Assembly (NCBI GenBank): GCA_010093485.1
Contig: MU001492.1
Coordinates: 2,031,122-2,095,121, forward strand
Origin: Karstenula rhodostoma CBS 690.94
Lineage: Eukaryota > Ascomycota > Dothideomycetes > Pleosporales > Didymosphaeriaceae
Reading direction: 5' to 3'
DNA length: 64,000 bases
Every line of letters starts with the position of its first letter. Within the stretch, counting starts at the first letter, position 1. Below are positions 1-10,045 of the stretch, piece after piece. Under the pieces are notes generated by a model. The model worked only from the letters and a program-made list of their open reading frames with translations. It was not told the origin of the DNA and ran no database searches. Made by a program: the position numbers and the translations under genes.

Positions 1-2
1 GG

Positions 3-1262
3 CTTGTATCTACCCAGTTATGCGACGTGAATGGAGGCAATCAGTTCAATGGCAGGTTTCCGTCCTGGGCTGAATGCGCACTGACGCTGGCTGGCGACCC
101 TCACTCCCCGTATAGAAATATCGACTGCTACCCATGGAACCTTGAGGCTGAGGACGGTACCCATGTCTTCATTTCTGAGTGCCCCGTCGGATATACCACG
201 GTATGGGAAAGCCAGGGAAGGCAAGACTTATACGACACGTCAACGATCACCCAAGGAGGCACCATTGCTACATCGGTGGAGTACAGGGACATCGTAGCGC
301 ATTCTGCAGTCTGCTGTCCTGATAATGCTCTTGGTGGTTTCCACTACAACTGGGATAGCAAACCCGATTACATCGATTACATTCAGACAGCTGATCCCAA
401 TGGCAACCCCGAGAAGGTCAACCTCTACGTACCACCAAGATGCGTTGCAAACTCCATATGCGCTGTGCCGCCCACCGTTACCCTGGATGTGATTTTCAAC
501 AGCGAAGTTTCCGACAAGAAGCGCCGCAGACAAGACACTCCACCCGACAACATTTCTCCCGTTGGTGTCGTGACGCGCCCGTGGGATGCAAACAAGAACG
601 TTGTCTTCGCTCACTCGGTCGAATTTGGCTACACTGTCTTCCATGGGACGTACACGTGCTTCGAGAACTGCTACGACTACGCCAGCTACTCGTACCACAA
701 CACGGACCCGAATTCGCCACCGTCGTCAATTGGCCCGGATGACCTCGAGACTACCGCCGACTTCAAGCCGGAGCAAACTCAGTGTTCAGCATCGCCCACT
801 GACTCAGGCCCGTCTGAGACCAGCCCTCCCGACTCGCCGCCGGTTGGAACGGGTGGCTCGGGGTACAGCACTCCCAGCACAGGTCACAGATACAACGCTA
901 CTCAGACCGAGGGTGGCTACTTCGCCCCTAGCCAACCAAGTGGCGATTATAGCACTAGCCCTAGTAAGACGGATGCTGGTTATGAGGTCAGCCCCAGTGA
1001 AACGAACATCCCACACTACTCGCCCAAACCCACTATCATCGAGACCATTGTCATCTCAACTCACACTTTCGGTGAATCTGCGGGATGGAATGCGACCGCA
1101 ACAGGGCCAGGATATTCGACTACCGAAGGAACAGGAGAGCCTACACCTGGCGCACCTGAGGAGAGTGAGACCGGTGCGCCGCTGTTCCCGGGTATGGCCA
1201 CAAAGAAGGGAATCTCGTCGCTGTGGGCGTCGTTGCTCGTTGCGATGGCTGCGCTTTTGTAG
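3..1262 (+). CDS. GPI-anchored Ser/Thr/Pro-rich surface protein, 5' end cut by window edge
   Basis: The frame is open to the left edge, so the signal peptide and N-terminus lie outside the window, or an intron ends near position 17 (ACCCAG). The first ~220 visible residues form a Cys-containing globular part (for example CFENC). A basic KKRRR patch about 170 residues in could be a kexin-type processing site. The following ~180 residues are rich in Ser, Thr, Pro and Gly with several N-X-T sequons, as expected for an O-glycosylated stalk. The last ~17 residues are hydrophobic (SLWASLLVAMAALL) and follow a small-residue stretch, which is the layout of a GPI-attachment signal. It is inferred to be a plasma-membrane or cell-wall protein of unknown function. 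I do not recognise a catalytic domain. Confidence 0.75.
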   Translation, partial: LVSTQLCDVNGGNQFNGRFPSWAECALTLAGDPHSPYRNIDCYPWNLEAEDGTHVFISECPVGYTTVWESQGRQDLYDTSTITQGGTIATSVEYRDIVAHSAVCCPDNALGGFHYNWDSKPDYIDYIQTADPNGNPEKVNLYVPPRCVANSICAVPPTVTLDVIFNSEVSDKKRRRQDTPPDNISPVGVVTRPWDANKNVVFAHSVEFGYTVFHGTYTCFENCYDYASYSYHNTDPNSPPSSIGPDDLETTADFKPEQTQCSASPTDSGPSETSPPDSPPVGTGGSGYSTPSTGHRYNATQTEGGYFAPSQPSGDYSTSPSKTDAGYEVSPSETNIPHYSPKPTIIETIVISTHTFGESAGWNATATGPGYSTTEGTGEPTPGAPEESETGAPLFPGMATKKGISSLWASLLVAMAALL

Positions 1263-2063
1263 AGGTAATGTTATGAATGTGGCATGTAGTAGTAATGATG
1301 AAGAACGGTAATGCCGTGGAGGAGACGTATCTGCCCTTGCTTTGCGTCTTCTTTGTGTCTGCCGATGTCTCTCAGCAAAGGCAGTTGTATCTCACCAAGA
1401 ATGGTTTCGCCTACGAGTATAACTGTAAGTCTTCAACCGTGACATAATCGTGTCTCTGGCTGTTTCAAGTTTTTCTTCACCACAATGATTGTCCGATGAG
1501 CTTGTCTCGTTTGTATAGGCCTGTCTAGCATACTTTGTCGCATTAGAAAGTGCACTGTATAAAACCGGTTCCTGCTGAAAATTGTAACATCTTACTGCCA
1601 TCCCCCCCCCTACCGATCACCCCCCACACTCCCTCCTCCTCGCGGGCGCGTCCCTATTGTCTTCCACGACCCGGGATCTATACATGTTCCTGTCGTCCTG
1701 TTTACCACTCCCGTGACTGAGCAAAAGGTTTTCTGCGGCACAGTGTCAAAGCTCTAAGCCATACAATGTTTCATCGAAGAAGGCCTCTACTGAGCGGTTA
1801 AACTTACGCATTGTTTACACGGCCATCTTTTTCAACCTCATGTCTGCACAAGGGTGAAAGCGAAGCCAATGGCACAAAGCGCGCCTCTCCCACCTTCTCT
1901 CCCCCGTGCCTATATAACCCATCCGCCCTGTATCATTGGAACTCCAAACCAAACAGAACCACCACCCCACGAACAGACGATCCAATTGTCAAACTCTTTC
2001 TTCGACTCCTTGAGTAAGAAAACTGGCTTATAAGGCCTTCTTCAGATCAACAATTCAGCCGCT
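1263..2063. other. Intergenic, promoter of the BTB-like gene
   Basis: No gene seen. It holds the 3' UTR of the GPI protein, a C-rich tract around 1602-1640 (nine Cs in a row, then CACCCCCCACAC) and the promoter and 5' leader of the downstream gene. Confidence 0.6.
1911..1917 (+). promoter_or_regulatory. TATA box (TATATAA)
   Basis: A perfect TATATAA lies about 147 bp upstream of the ATG of the BTB-like gene, preceded by a pyrimidine-rich stretch (CCACCTTCTCTCCCCC). The spacing is plausible for a TATA element followed by a leader of about 100 nt. Confidence 0.5.
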
Positions 2064-2792
2064 ATGGATATGATCTCTTTCAAGGCGTCTCTCGACAACA
2101 CTTCCCTGCCTGTTGACCAGGCCGTTATCGACACCCCCCTTCGTCAGCTGGCTGACAAGGACCGTCGCGCCCTTGGCCTAGGTCCCGCCTTCAAAGTCAT
2201 GGTCGGCGAGAAGATGATTGCTCAGAACATTCCCAAACGTGCCGCGATGGCTATATCGAAGTTCTTCAACGACATTCTCACCAAGCACCCGCGTTCCACG
2301 ACTTTCATGCTGAATGATACTGATGTCTCGGAGGACTGCGTCCGTAGCATCGTCGACTTCATCATCGGTAACGTCAAGGTCAACAACACGTTCGCCCTCC
2401 GAAACAAGAAGATGACGTTCCCCCGCGAAGTGGCTCTCTACCGCCACGTCATCTGCCTCTTCGGTATGGAGCAGCACGCTGGGCCCATGCGTACTGCCCT
2501 GGTGGACTGCCTCAACAAGGATATTCACCTTCCGACCTACGCATCTCTCAATGAGCTCGTTCAGCTCCCCGAGAACGACCCACTCTACAAGTGCGCCGTC
2601 CGTTGCATGGAAGGCCTTGAGCACATTGGCGAGATGGACGGTGATGAAGATTGGCTCGTTTGGCTGAACGACAATTATAAATTCCAGATCGATATGGAAT
2701 TTTGGAAGGAGGAGCGCGAGGCCCGCAAGGCGGTGGAGCGTGAGGCCCAGCGTGCGGGCAACTTCGAGAGCAACTTCCCCACGCTCAAGTAG
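2064..2792 (+). CDS. BTB/POZ-like domain protein
   Basis: Intronless, 242 aa. Residues about 45-125 read like a fungal BTB/POZ fold: FKVMVGEKMI, then a central ...ISKFFNDILT... strand-helix pattern, then the SIVDFIIGN helix. A C-terminal helical part follows (ALYRHVICLFGME, then a charged EFWKEEREARKAVEREAQR tail). BTB-like proteins of this size are common in Pezizomycotina and usually serve as protein-interaction modules. The partner is unknown and there is no Kelch or MATH domain. The start is the first ATG after a TATA box and pyrimidine-rich leader. A 221-aa open frame on the opposite strand is a codon-bias shadow. Confidence 0.75.
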   Translation: MDMISFKASLDNTSLPVDQAVIDTPLRQLADKDRRALGLGPAFKVMVGEKMIAQNIPKRAAMAISKFFNDILTKHPRSTTFMLNDTDVSEDCVRSIVDFIIGNVKVNNTFALRNKKMTFPREVALYRHVICLFGMEQHAGPMRTALVDCLNKDIHLPTYASLNELVQLPENDPLYKCAVRCMEGLEHIGEMDGDEDWLVWLNDNYKFQIDMEFWKEEREARKAVEREAQRAGNFESNFPTLK

Positions 2793-4170
2793 GCCACCGC
2801 AACTCGATGGATTGCGAGAGGATGTTGAACTGCGGAGGCTCATGACGCGAACTTATCGGCATATTGACCTCTAGGTTTGGCTCAGTTCACCCTCTCAAAG
2901 ATCAATCGTTATACCGGAGAGCATGGTATGAATGGAAATATGTTCACGTCTTCTAAGCTTCTACATGGAGAATAATTCTTGGAAAGGTTCTCTCTTTCTT
3001 CAATCCTCGAGGAGTGCTAACAACCCGATCGAAAACTTTATTCGGTTGGACCATCTGTTGAGCACATGTCCTCAATTCATGATAGCATAGCCCCCAATAT
3101 AACCCATTCATACGAGAAGCTTTTATGTGCCTTGACCATCTTTGAAACGACGGTCCACGGTCCACTATTTCCACTTGACCAATTGACTAGATACCTTGAG
3201 TAACAAGAAACCATAGCAAACGCCGCAAAAGGCTATGAAGATATATTCTCTTACGGGGTGGCAGCAGGACTAGGCTTAAGGCTCTGGCGATAGCTCGAAT
3301 CGGCGACAAACACTCCTAGCTTTCTCAAATATGATACTTCGCAAGCTTCTGGAAGCCGCGGCAACACTCCTAGCTTTAAGGCCGCGATCAGAACCCGATT
3401 GAACTATCGTGCGACTTTACCAGAAAATAAATAGTGCAATGCAAGACTACAGCTAGCGTGAAAGCTTACCTACCATAGAGATAGACCATCGCACCACCCT
3501 ACAGCTACACAAGCCCGCCTTGATCCCCACAATCTCCTTGTATCCCGTAAACATATCTCAACCAATACATGCATTAAGTAGTAGCTCAGTACTGCTTCAA
3601 TTTGTTAAAGAAGATAGTTATAATCAATATAGCGTCCAAAGGGCAGCGTGCGCAGGTCTCACACAGCGAGCCTGTCGGAACTGCGTTGGGGGGGGAGCGA
3701 TGTAATCAGCTTGAGCATAATCAATTATTGGCAGACTTTCCAGAGGTAGTCTATTCAACGTGTCTGCTAGTATCACCCGGCCACTCAGCTCAATTACAGT
3801 ACTGTCATGTCTAACAAATTTTGGCATGGATGAATATTGGTTGCGAAGGATCTCATTGGCAGGAGGCTGAGGCTTGTGGAAGGTTTGTGGTGGCTGTGCG
3901 ACAGAGCCTCCAGCTGAATCGCGATGGGAGGCAGCAACGTTCAAACACCATAATCTTGACCATAATCTTGCACCAACACATATCCGACATTACTCAATCA
4001 GATACTTCGCATCAACCCAGTGTCGAACGAACCTGAGATATGTTTTGATCCCGGGTTTTGGGCGTAGCCTCAGCTACGAATCGCGGTCTTTCCGTCACCT
4101 GGCATTAGCCCTGGATTGTGGGTACCAGACGCATACTTGGTCTCAGGTCCTTGGTGCAGTCTCAGCAGCC
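2793..4170. other. Gene-poor stretch with a repeat copy
   Basis: No gene recognised. It contains the 39-bp repeat core framed by 15-bp direct repeats (3309-3377), a G-run near 3686-3695, and a 12-bp tandem duplication ACCATAATCTTG at 3947-3958 and 3959-3970. The frame of the following HET pseudogene is open upstream to about 3874, but the residues there do not look conserved. Confidence 0.5.
3309..3377. repeat. 39-bp repeat core (copy A) between 15-bp direct repeats
   Basis: AACACTCCTAGCTTT occurs at 3309-3323 and again exactly at 3363-3377. Between them lies an insert carrying the core CAAATATGATACTTCGC...GCCGCGGCAA (3326-3364, overlapping the second repeat by two bases). The core matches the copy at 20740 at 35 of 39 positions without gaps. 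The framing repeats could be a target-site duplication or a tandem duplication. No transposase frame is near. Confidence 0.65.
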
Positions 4171-5352
4171 ATGGGTGAGATTTATGACAATGTGCCCCTC
4201 GAACGCGGCACAAGCACGAATATCCGCGTTGTCGCAATTCTGGAAAACGGTGAATCAGATCCTGACAGCCTTGTCTCTTGCAGATTCCATACGATCGCCC
4301 TCGACGATGCGCCGGTATTCAGCGCCCTGTCCTTCACATGGGGCGATACTCGGGACGAAAAAGAAATCCTTCTAGACGGCAGGTCGTTCACTGTACGCCG
4401 AAACCACTGGAATTTCTTGCGCCAAGCTCGCAAACGCCTCACGCGGCCGCCCACATTACTCTGGATCGACGCAATTTGCATCAATCAAGCCGAAGTTGGG
4501 GAGCGGAACCATCAAGTTGGGTTGATGGGTGAAATATACTCCCGAGCAGCCAAGGTTCTGGTTTGGCTTGCGTCGGGAACAGAGGCACTGTTATCGGCTT
4601 TGGACTTTTTTTCCGATGCGAGTTGGGAGGAGGAAGGGAACAAGCCAGATTGGTTCCTGGTATATAAAGCTGCACAGGCGATCTAGAAGTGCGATTACTG
4701 GACACGCGTGTGGATCGTACAAGAATTCGTGCTTGCGAAAAAAGTGGAACATTGGTGTGGCTCACAGATTGGCAACGAGGAGATTCTCCGACGATTGAGA
4801 CGTCATCACTCACCTAACATATCGTACCCTCCTGAACTAAGTCCCGCCCAGATTGTTATGTCCCTTCGAGAGCAGAGACAGAACTCGCTGGAAACACCAC
4901 GTCTATTTGATCTTGTCTGCGAATTTGGCAGCCTGTTCTATTGCATCGAGCCAATCGACGGCGTTTATGCGCTTCTATCGCTAATCAGTACGGACGAACA
5001 AAAATCGCTCCAGATCAGTCCGGATTACTCGAAATCAACTACGGAGCTCTTCGACGAGGTGTACTCTATGCACCATCGCTTATAAGACGCCGATCCCCTA
5101 TCAGTGAAGAAAAGGATGTTTTCACTGCAAAGCGCACTACGCATAGACAGTGCCTATAAGTCGGTTCAGGAGATCATACGTCTTGCTGCCGCGCACGGGA
5201 GGTATTATGAGCACAACGGCATCTCCATAAACATGAGTCGCTACGGACAAGATACATCATACGAGGCCGAGATTCATGATGGGAGGATACAGTGGCATAC
5301 AATGAGCAATCCATTCATGCACATGGAACGTTATGTCAAACCACGACCCTAG
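4171..5352 (+). pseudogene. HET (heterokaryon incompatibility) domain gene with two in-frame stops
   Basis: A single reading frame carries the HET-domain landmarks in order: FSALSFTWGD, LLWIDAICINQ, MGEIYSRAAKVLVWL, then YWTRVWIVQEF and a downstream region ending KPRP at a stop at 5350-5352. The frame is interrupted by TAG at 4684-4686, between the AAQAI and KCDYW residues, and by TAA at 5083-5085. No splice pair removes either stop: GTATAT at 4660 to TAG at 4686 would leave a 27-nt intron. Both stops could have arisen by a C-to-T change from CAG and CAA, the transition produced by RIP-type mutation. HET proteins trigger cell death on non-self fusion. At about 393 codons the copy is also shorter than many family members, so the C-terminus may be lost as well. 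It is inferred to be inactive. Confidence 0.8.
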
Positions 5353-5520
5353 CACAAACACTTAACCAGATGAGTTGGTGGAAGAAAGTTCGAGGCGAGG
5401 TTGTTCTTAGCCAACGCAGCCTATGTTGTATTACTCACTGACTCATTTCTGGTAGCGCATCTAATTGACACCCCTACCGATACCAATCTGATCGTATCCT
5501 CTTCGTCGTGCATATCGTGT

Positions 5521-7583
5521 CTAGCCAGCCGGATTCTTACAAGTAAAGGGCGTAATACCAGAAGCCTCAAACTGGGCCTTCATATTGATAGCCGCAGCCC
5601 AAATACCCAAGCCTGCCGTGGCCAAAGCAGCCAAACCAAAGAGGACATCGAATGTGTTCCATATCGGCTTCTTCATGTACCCTCGGATCCAACGCTTCAC
5701 GCCGAAGTCCGCGCGCTGAAGCTGGCCTGTGGCCGGGTCGAATGTCTCCTCGGGAAGCATGGCGTCTTTTTGAACGTTATAGCCGACTTTGAGAAGCGGG
5801 GGAAACGTCTGGAAACATCAGTGAGGTTGCACTGCGGCGGGTAAGTCGAAGAGATCTTACGTATTGGAACTGCATGATGCATAAGGCACCGACAAGAGCG
5901 ACCAAATTAGCAATCTGTGGCACTGCCGCGGCGACAACGAAAGCGAGACCCCAGTATATCGGGACTGTAGATGATCCGTTAGTGTAGGTTTGACTTTACA
6001 TGAGATTCCCGACACACCGATAATCACCCAAAGGATCTTGCCCGTCTTCTGGTCCAGCGGCGGGAAGTTCAAGATGTCTTGTAACACTGAGGCGTATATG
6101 ACCTTGATTCCGATGTTTCCGTAGAGTGCCATGGCGATGAGTGCAGAAACATACGAAACAGCGTTTCCGAATGTCTGCCAGGAGTATGCACTGGATGGAA
6201 TGCCTTGGTAAGCCAGCGGGTAGGTGAACTGGCCCTGCGCGCTGTAAACAACCATTCCCATGGTGATGTAGACGGCGTAGATGAATGCTTCTGCGCAGAC
6301 CAAGCTCTTCCAGAAGTCCATACTGAGAGAAGACATAGTTAGTGGGATGGTATTCTTGGCAAGCCTAAGCACGAGAGACGCACGGCTTTCGCATCTCCGC
6401 CATCAGTTCATTGAAGAGAACCGCACCGCCATATGCATAGACGCAATTCATCACGCCACCCATGTAGTCGCTGAGTCCGAGGCCTTCGGGCCAGTTCGCC
6501 GATGTCACAATCGGGCCTTCCTTAACATTGTTCGCGATCTCAGCAGCCTCGTAGTTGGGAGGGTATTTGTGCACCACGATCATAGTCATGACCATGACGA
6601 TGACGTTGAGCCAGACAGCGACATTGGCGAGCCACCCCAGCCGCTGTAGCGTGCGGATCTGGCCCAGGAGGAGTCCTATGATAGCGGTGATGCCCTCTGC
6701 TGCTACAACTACATATAGGTGAGCATACAATCAAGCCGAATATTTCAAGTACCACTTACAGCAGAGGAACCCAGTCCCGCTACTTCCAGCTGCCATCTGC
6801 GCCAACGACTGCCCGTTGCTCTCCGTGATCAGCGCGACCATCAGAAAGAACTGGAACATCTGTAAGATGTTGAACAGATACCGAGCCCTGTTACCATAAA
6901 CACGAAAGGCGAGATCACCGTAGTTGCGAAGCGGGTAGCGAGTCGAATCTAAACCAATGAACATCTGCCAGAGTTGAAGGCTTGAATATAAAGCAAGGCT
7001 ACCGAAGACCGTGTAGAGCGCGAAGCCGGGACCATAGCCCATACGGCTGACGGCCCAAGGGACGTTGTATGGACCTAGGATGTCGGTGGTGATGAGATAG
7101 AAGATCGAGCCTTGTCCGCTGTGAGCGATTGGTCCTACACATACACTCGGCTGTGGTTCTGGCCTACTCACCCCACGTCGCCGTGCGCGTGGCGCCGCGA
7201 GCATTGATCCACTCATAGTCAGTGATCGCGGATGCGCCATCAGGAACAGTAGCATCATTTGGCTTCTTGGAGCCCTTCTCGTGAGGATCTCCAGCCGGAA
7301 TGGAAACCGGCTCTTCGCTACTCTTCTCGTCTTTCCGCTTGAAAACGCTAGATAGCCACCCTCGGTTTGATTCAATGCGATTCTCTAGCTCCCGGGAGCG
7401 ATTCGCCCAGTAGTGATACTCTTCGAATTTGATCTTCGCATCGTTGTAGATGTTGGGGCGCGATTGAGCTTGTAAGCCATCTACAGAACCATGGATACCC
7501 GTCGCAATCGCATCGGTCTCAGCTAAGTGACGCGGGTCGGCAACTCCACCCAAGAGCGCGCCGGATGCATGTCCGGTTGCCAT
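5521..7583 (-). CDS. AAAP-family amino acid transporter
   Basis: Exons on the minus strand: 7583-7172, 7110-6760, 6708-6384, 6322-6018, 5964-5861, 5808-5521, joining to 594 aa. A long cytosolic N-terminus (~135 residues) precedes the transporter core. Family landmarks are SIFYLITTDILGP, VPWAVSRMGYGPG, and repeated hydrophobic segments such as AFVVAAAVPQIANLVALVG and FDVLFGLAALATAGLGIW. About 10-11 membrane spans are expected for PF01490 members, which move neutral amino acids with protons across plasma or vacuolar membranes. Substrate cannot be read. Intron 1 is the least certain: its donor is GTGAGT and the frame-correct acceptor is ACAAG. Introns are 51-61 nt. Confidence 0.85.
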
Positions 7584-8374
7584 CGGAACTCGATCGGTCT
7601 GGAGTTTCTGCTGGCACCAGAGTGAGAAGTAAAGTCTATGGAAAAGAGCGAGAGACGAAGGTTAATACGGAAATGTCAGAGACCGCCTCGTCATAGCTGG
7701 TTATGATAACCTGATCGGTATATAAGTATATAAGTACGAAAGCTACCACTTGTGGTTGGATGCCCCCTCCTGCCATGTTCGGGTGCGTAGCGTGGTAGGG
7801 GTGATGGGACCTTTTTTTCTTAGAAGGAGAAAATCCCTGCCGCACTACGCACCCGACACATGCCAGGAGGGTGCGGACGTCTTGGTCGTACTAATCAACA
7901 TCTGCCGATAGTGGATAAATAGGATTAAACAGTACGCTCTGTGGCTTGCACGCGAGATCGATTGTCACGACCAGGATTTAGATTGACCGACCCTGGTCCG
8001 CAGATATACAACACCAAAAAGGAAGGTCGCATGGCTAACAAATGGTTTCTGCGGTAATTCATAGGCAAACAAGCAGGCGCCAAAAAGCTTTGTATATGGC
8101 TTGTCCTTGATAGCTTCCTTATCTAGAACATCGCGAAAGTCAACCATTGATCATCCTCGCTCTGTTATACTGGGTTTGAGAGTGGCAATTGCTGTGAAAT
8201 TTTGGGATCCCGGGGCCGAGGAATGCTATAGGGAGGCGCTCGTGGATGCCCGTGGGCTGCCTGCGATGATGAAGGAGTGTGGGGTGAGTCGGTGGGGTGA
8301 GTCACGTGTGAACCGTGTGATCGCAGAAATGAAATCGTATCGGTTCATATACAGTCGCTAACAACAAAACCGTC
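7584..8374. other. Intergenic, transporter promoter side
   Basis: No gene seen. On the minus strand it holds the transporter promoter, with overlapping TATA-like sequence at 7719-7734, and the 3' end of the phosphoesterase gene at the far side. Confidence 0.5.
7719..7734 (-). promoter_or_regulatory. TATA-like element of the amino acid transporter
   Basis: Minus strand reads CTTATATACTTATATA, two TATA-like units about 140 bp upstream of the transporter ATG. The position fits a core promoter. It is not otherwise supported. Confidence 0.35.
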
Positions 8375-9691
8375 TCAATTGTGCGGACCCAAAATATCAA
8401 CCTGTCGCAATTTCTTAGTATCGGGCCGCGGAGTGACAACGGTATAGTTACAAGTAGGACAGCTCGTCTTCGTGTTGTTCGTTTCCGGGTACCAATCGTT
8501 ACCGTACGTTGCATTCAACGTAACAGAACCAACCACGTTGCCGCTCTCTAGTCGGATCCAAGTGTCGGCTTCGAAAGCGCCGAGTTGAGACCTGGAGATT
8601 AGAACTTGTCGAGCACCGCGCTCCCAGTTCCCGTAGCCGCCGTATCCCGAGTGTTGTCCGAAACAAAGATTGACGCCATTGCCTGCGACTGTCATGTTCG
8701 GTAGCTGAGATTCCCATTTGTAGCACCAGGTGTCGCCATGGTCGTGCCCAGAGAAGACACCAATGATCCCCGGAAGAGTTGAGATGGCTTGCATAAAGGG
8801 AACATCCTGGCCGCCGTATTCGCAGGATCCATCGTTGGTTTCACTGTCAGGGCACCATCCTTGTGCCTGGGGTGCTAATGGCACATCATCGTTGATGCCT
8901 GGTTCGTAATGTGGATGCACGCCCATCTGCTGGAAGGCGAGCGATGCGTAGGTAGGAATGTGTACGAACACAAAAGACGGGAGTGTCTTCTGGTACCTAT
9001 TCACCAGTTCTGCATTGGTCTGCTGGAACCACTCCACGACTTTGGTGTCAACCCAGTTCTGGAGTCCAATCTGATTGCCATCAGCGTCTCGCTCCTGGAA
9101 GCGAGCACCACCTCGGCTGTCGAAAAACCATAGTATTAGGTCCGGCGCACAGTTATTGACCATGGTACAATTCTCACTATACACGGGAAGATAGTAGTTC
9201 GAAGTTCCGACGTCCAACTCCGAACCAGCCACCATCTTCTGCGTCCGGGAATTCGGCCAATGTTGTTCATGAACCAGGAGCGCGTCCGAGGAAAGATTAT
9301 ACTGATGGTCATGATTCCCGTAAGCAGAAGCCCAGGAAAGGTTTCTCTCCACTAGTGGACCGACGATCTGCTCAATATAAATGGTTGCATTCTCCAAAAA
9401 CGCATTGTCACCGGTAATGAGGTCGCCATTAAGTACCACTAATTCTGGATCTTCTTTGTCGAGAACTTTGTTGATAACCTTGATGGTGTTGATGTCCTGC
9501 TGCGGTCCCCATGAGTCCCAGGCGTTCTCTCCCGTATGCAAGTCTTCGAAGATGCTGAGCTGAAATGTACCGTCGGCGCTGAAACGAAGCGGAGTAGTGG
9601 TCGAGCTGTTGGTATACCTCTTAGTGGCTGGCCATGCCATGATGGGTGATAGAGTGGCCATGATTATACCAGCAGACAATAAGGCCGACAT
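8375..9691 (-). CDS. Secreted calcineurin-like metallophosphoesterase (Dcr2/Sia1 type)
   Basis: Intronless, 438 aa. The first ~19 residues form a signal peptide (LLSAGIIMATLSPIMA). The dinuclear-metal motifs are all present in order: FED50LH52, NGD90LITGDN, GN126H127DH, FVH244IP and GHD317H318GDTW, matching the PF00149 D-x-H / GD / GNHD / H / GHxH scheme. Nine or more N-X-S/T sequons and several Cys fit a glycosylated extracellular or vacuolar enzyme. Closest remembered relatives are the yeast Dcr2/Sia1-type proteins. It presumably hydrolyses a phosphate ester, substrate unknown. The ATG at 9691 is chosen because it directly precedes the signal peptide. Confidence 0.88.
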   Translation of the reverse strand: MSALLSAGIIMATLSPIMAWPATKRYTNSSTTTPLRFSADGTFQLSIFEDLHTGENAWDSWGPQQDINTIKVINKVLDKEDPELVVLNGDLITGDNAFLENATIYIEQIVGPLVERNLSWASAYGNHDHQYNLSSDALLVHEQHWPNSRTQKMVAGSELDVGTSNYYLPVYSENCTMVNNCAPDLILWFFDSRGGARFQERDADGNQIGLQNWVDTKVVEWFQQTNAELVNRYQKTLPSFVFVHIPTYASLAFQQMGVHPHYEPGINDDVPLAPQAQGWCPDSETNDGSCEYGGQDVPFMQAISTLPGIIGVFSGHDHGDTWCYKWESQLPNMTVAGNGVNLCFGQHSGYGGYGNWERGARQVLISRSQLGAFEADTWIRLESGNVVGSVTLNATYGNDWYPETNNTKTSCPTCNYTVVTPRPDTKKLRQVDILGPHN

Positions 9692-10045
9692 AATGACAAA
9701 GTGGAGATGAGTCGCTCACCTCGTAACGGACGAGGGCGCAAACCCAAGAAATACTTGCGACATGATCCAGGGGGCACACCGAGCCACTCCCACTAGGATA
9801 TCGATAGAGAGCAGCTGCCGGATGTGGATAGATGGTTGGTGATTGCAATTTCAATTCACCTCACGTTGTTAAGGTGGATGGCAGGTAGAGGAATCGTGCC
9901 AGAATGCGAAGGATCTATTGGTTCGTTTAAGTGGGTATCGATAGCACTGCGGGGGTGCGGTGCTGTCCATGCGCCCACGGCAAACATCGCGAGGCGTCCC
10001 GATGTACAACGTCGGTTCATGCCAATACATGAGGCTCAACGCCTA
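9692..10045. other. Intergenic, nothing recognised
   Basis: Short spacer between two minus-strand genes. It holds the phosphoesterase promoter. I see no RNA gene or repeat. Confidence 0.5.

Noticed and set aside
2178..2843. 221-codon frame opposite the BTB-like gene
   Set aside because: Antisense shadow without domain; the sense strand has recognisable features.
4660..4686. Intron that would remove the first HET stop (GTATAT...TAG)
   Set aside because: It would be only 27 nt, far below the shortest intron elsewhere in the window (47 nt).
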